Shown in pieces: positions 5,137 to 5,171 of a DNA stretch of 5,171 bases. The position numbers and the translations under genes are program-made. How positions within the stretch are numbered: the stretch's first letter is position 1; each line of letters opens with the position of its first letter. The notes below the pieces were generated by a model. It worked only from the letters and a program-made list of their open reading frames with translations. It did no database searches and was not told the origin of the DNA. Source of the DNA: Thermoplasmata archaeon (GTDB lineage: Archaea; Thermoplasmatota; B47-G6; B47-G6B; 47-G6); the NCBI GenBank assembly GCA_003663565.1, contig QMTT01000087.1:1-5171 (forward strand), given 5' to 3'.

Positions 5137-5171
5137 ATGCTGGAGCTCCACGAACTACGTGAGGTTCTAGA
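5137..5171 (+). CDS. Start of a further gene, cut by the window end
   Basis: ATG at 5137 opens a frame (MLELHELREVL...) that runs off the window. GGAGGGG (5121-5127) lies nine bases upstream as a Shine-Dalgarno site, and an in-frame ATG at 5119 is a weaker alternative start. The start is 29 bases after the stop of the preceding gene, so the two are probably co-transcribed. Only 11 codons are visible, too few to name a product. Confidence 0.4.
   Translation, partial: MLELHELREVL

Overview
The window reads as a piece of an archaeal chromosome, most likely from an AT-rich thermophilic member of the Thermoproteota (Crenarchaeota). The evidence is the archaeal-type ribosomal protein LX, prefoldin alpha and SRP receptor FtsY in that order, archaeal TATA boxes, Shine-Dalgarno sites matching the archaeal anti-SD, frequent AGA/AGG/ATA codons, a leaderless-looking promoter and a tRNA without an encoded CCA. 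The finer lineage cannot be read from this window.

Layout. All confident genes but one are on the minus strand. From right to left there is a tRNA-Thr(UGU) gene (4500-4573) and then panB (3519-4370), a CoA-pathway enzyme with its own promoter and SD. A 490-base gap follows with no convincing gene. Then comes a tightly packed run of five genes read leftward: ribosomal protein LX (2771-3019), prefoldin alpha pfdA (2300-2752), ftsY (1391-2293), a small roadblock/LC7-like protein (935-1363) and a protein with two membrane segments and a large probable external domain (151-981). The gaps are 18, 6 and 27 bases, followed by a 47-base overlap, so this is probably one operon. On the plus strand, at the right edge, a 125-residue protein of unknown function (4730-5107) has a TATA box placed for leaderless transcription. 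It is followed by the SD-preceded start of another gene cut by the window end.

How the genes fit together. LX, prefoldin alpha and FtsY join translation, chaperoning of nascent chains and membrane targeting, a grouping often seen in archaea. The two genes after ftsY are the least understood part. A roadblock/LC7-like fold, a class known to serve as scaffold or regulator of small GTPases, and a bitopic membrane protein sit directly behind an FtsY that lacks the N-terminal acidic A domain. They are reasonable candidates for partners or anchors of the SRP receptor, but this is inference from context.

Two stretches stand out without a clear gene. Bases 1-150 are much more GC-rich than the rest and contain stems whose G-U pairs fit a plus-strand RNA. 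The gap 3029-3518 has a small GC-rich hairpin near the panB end that resembles the right end of IS200/IS605-type (tnpB) elements.
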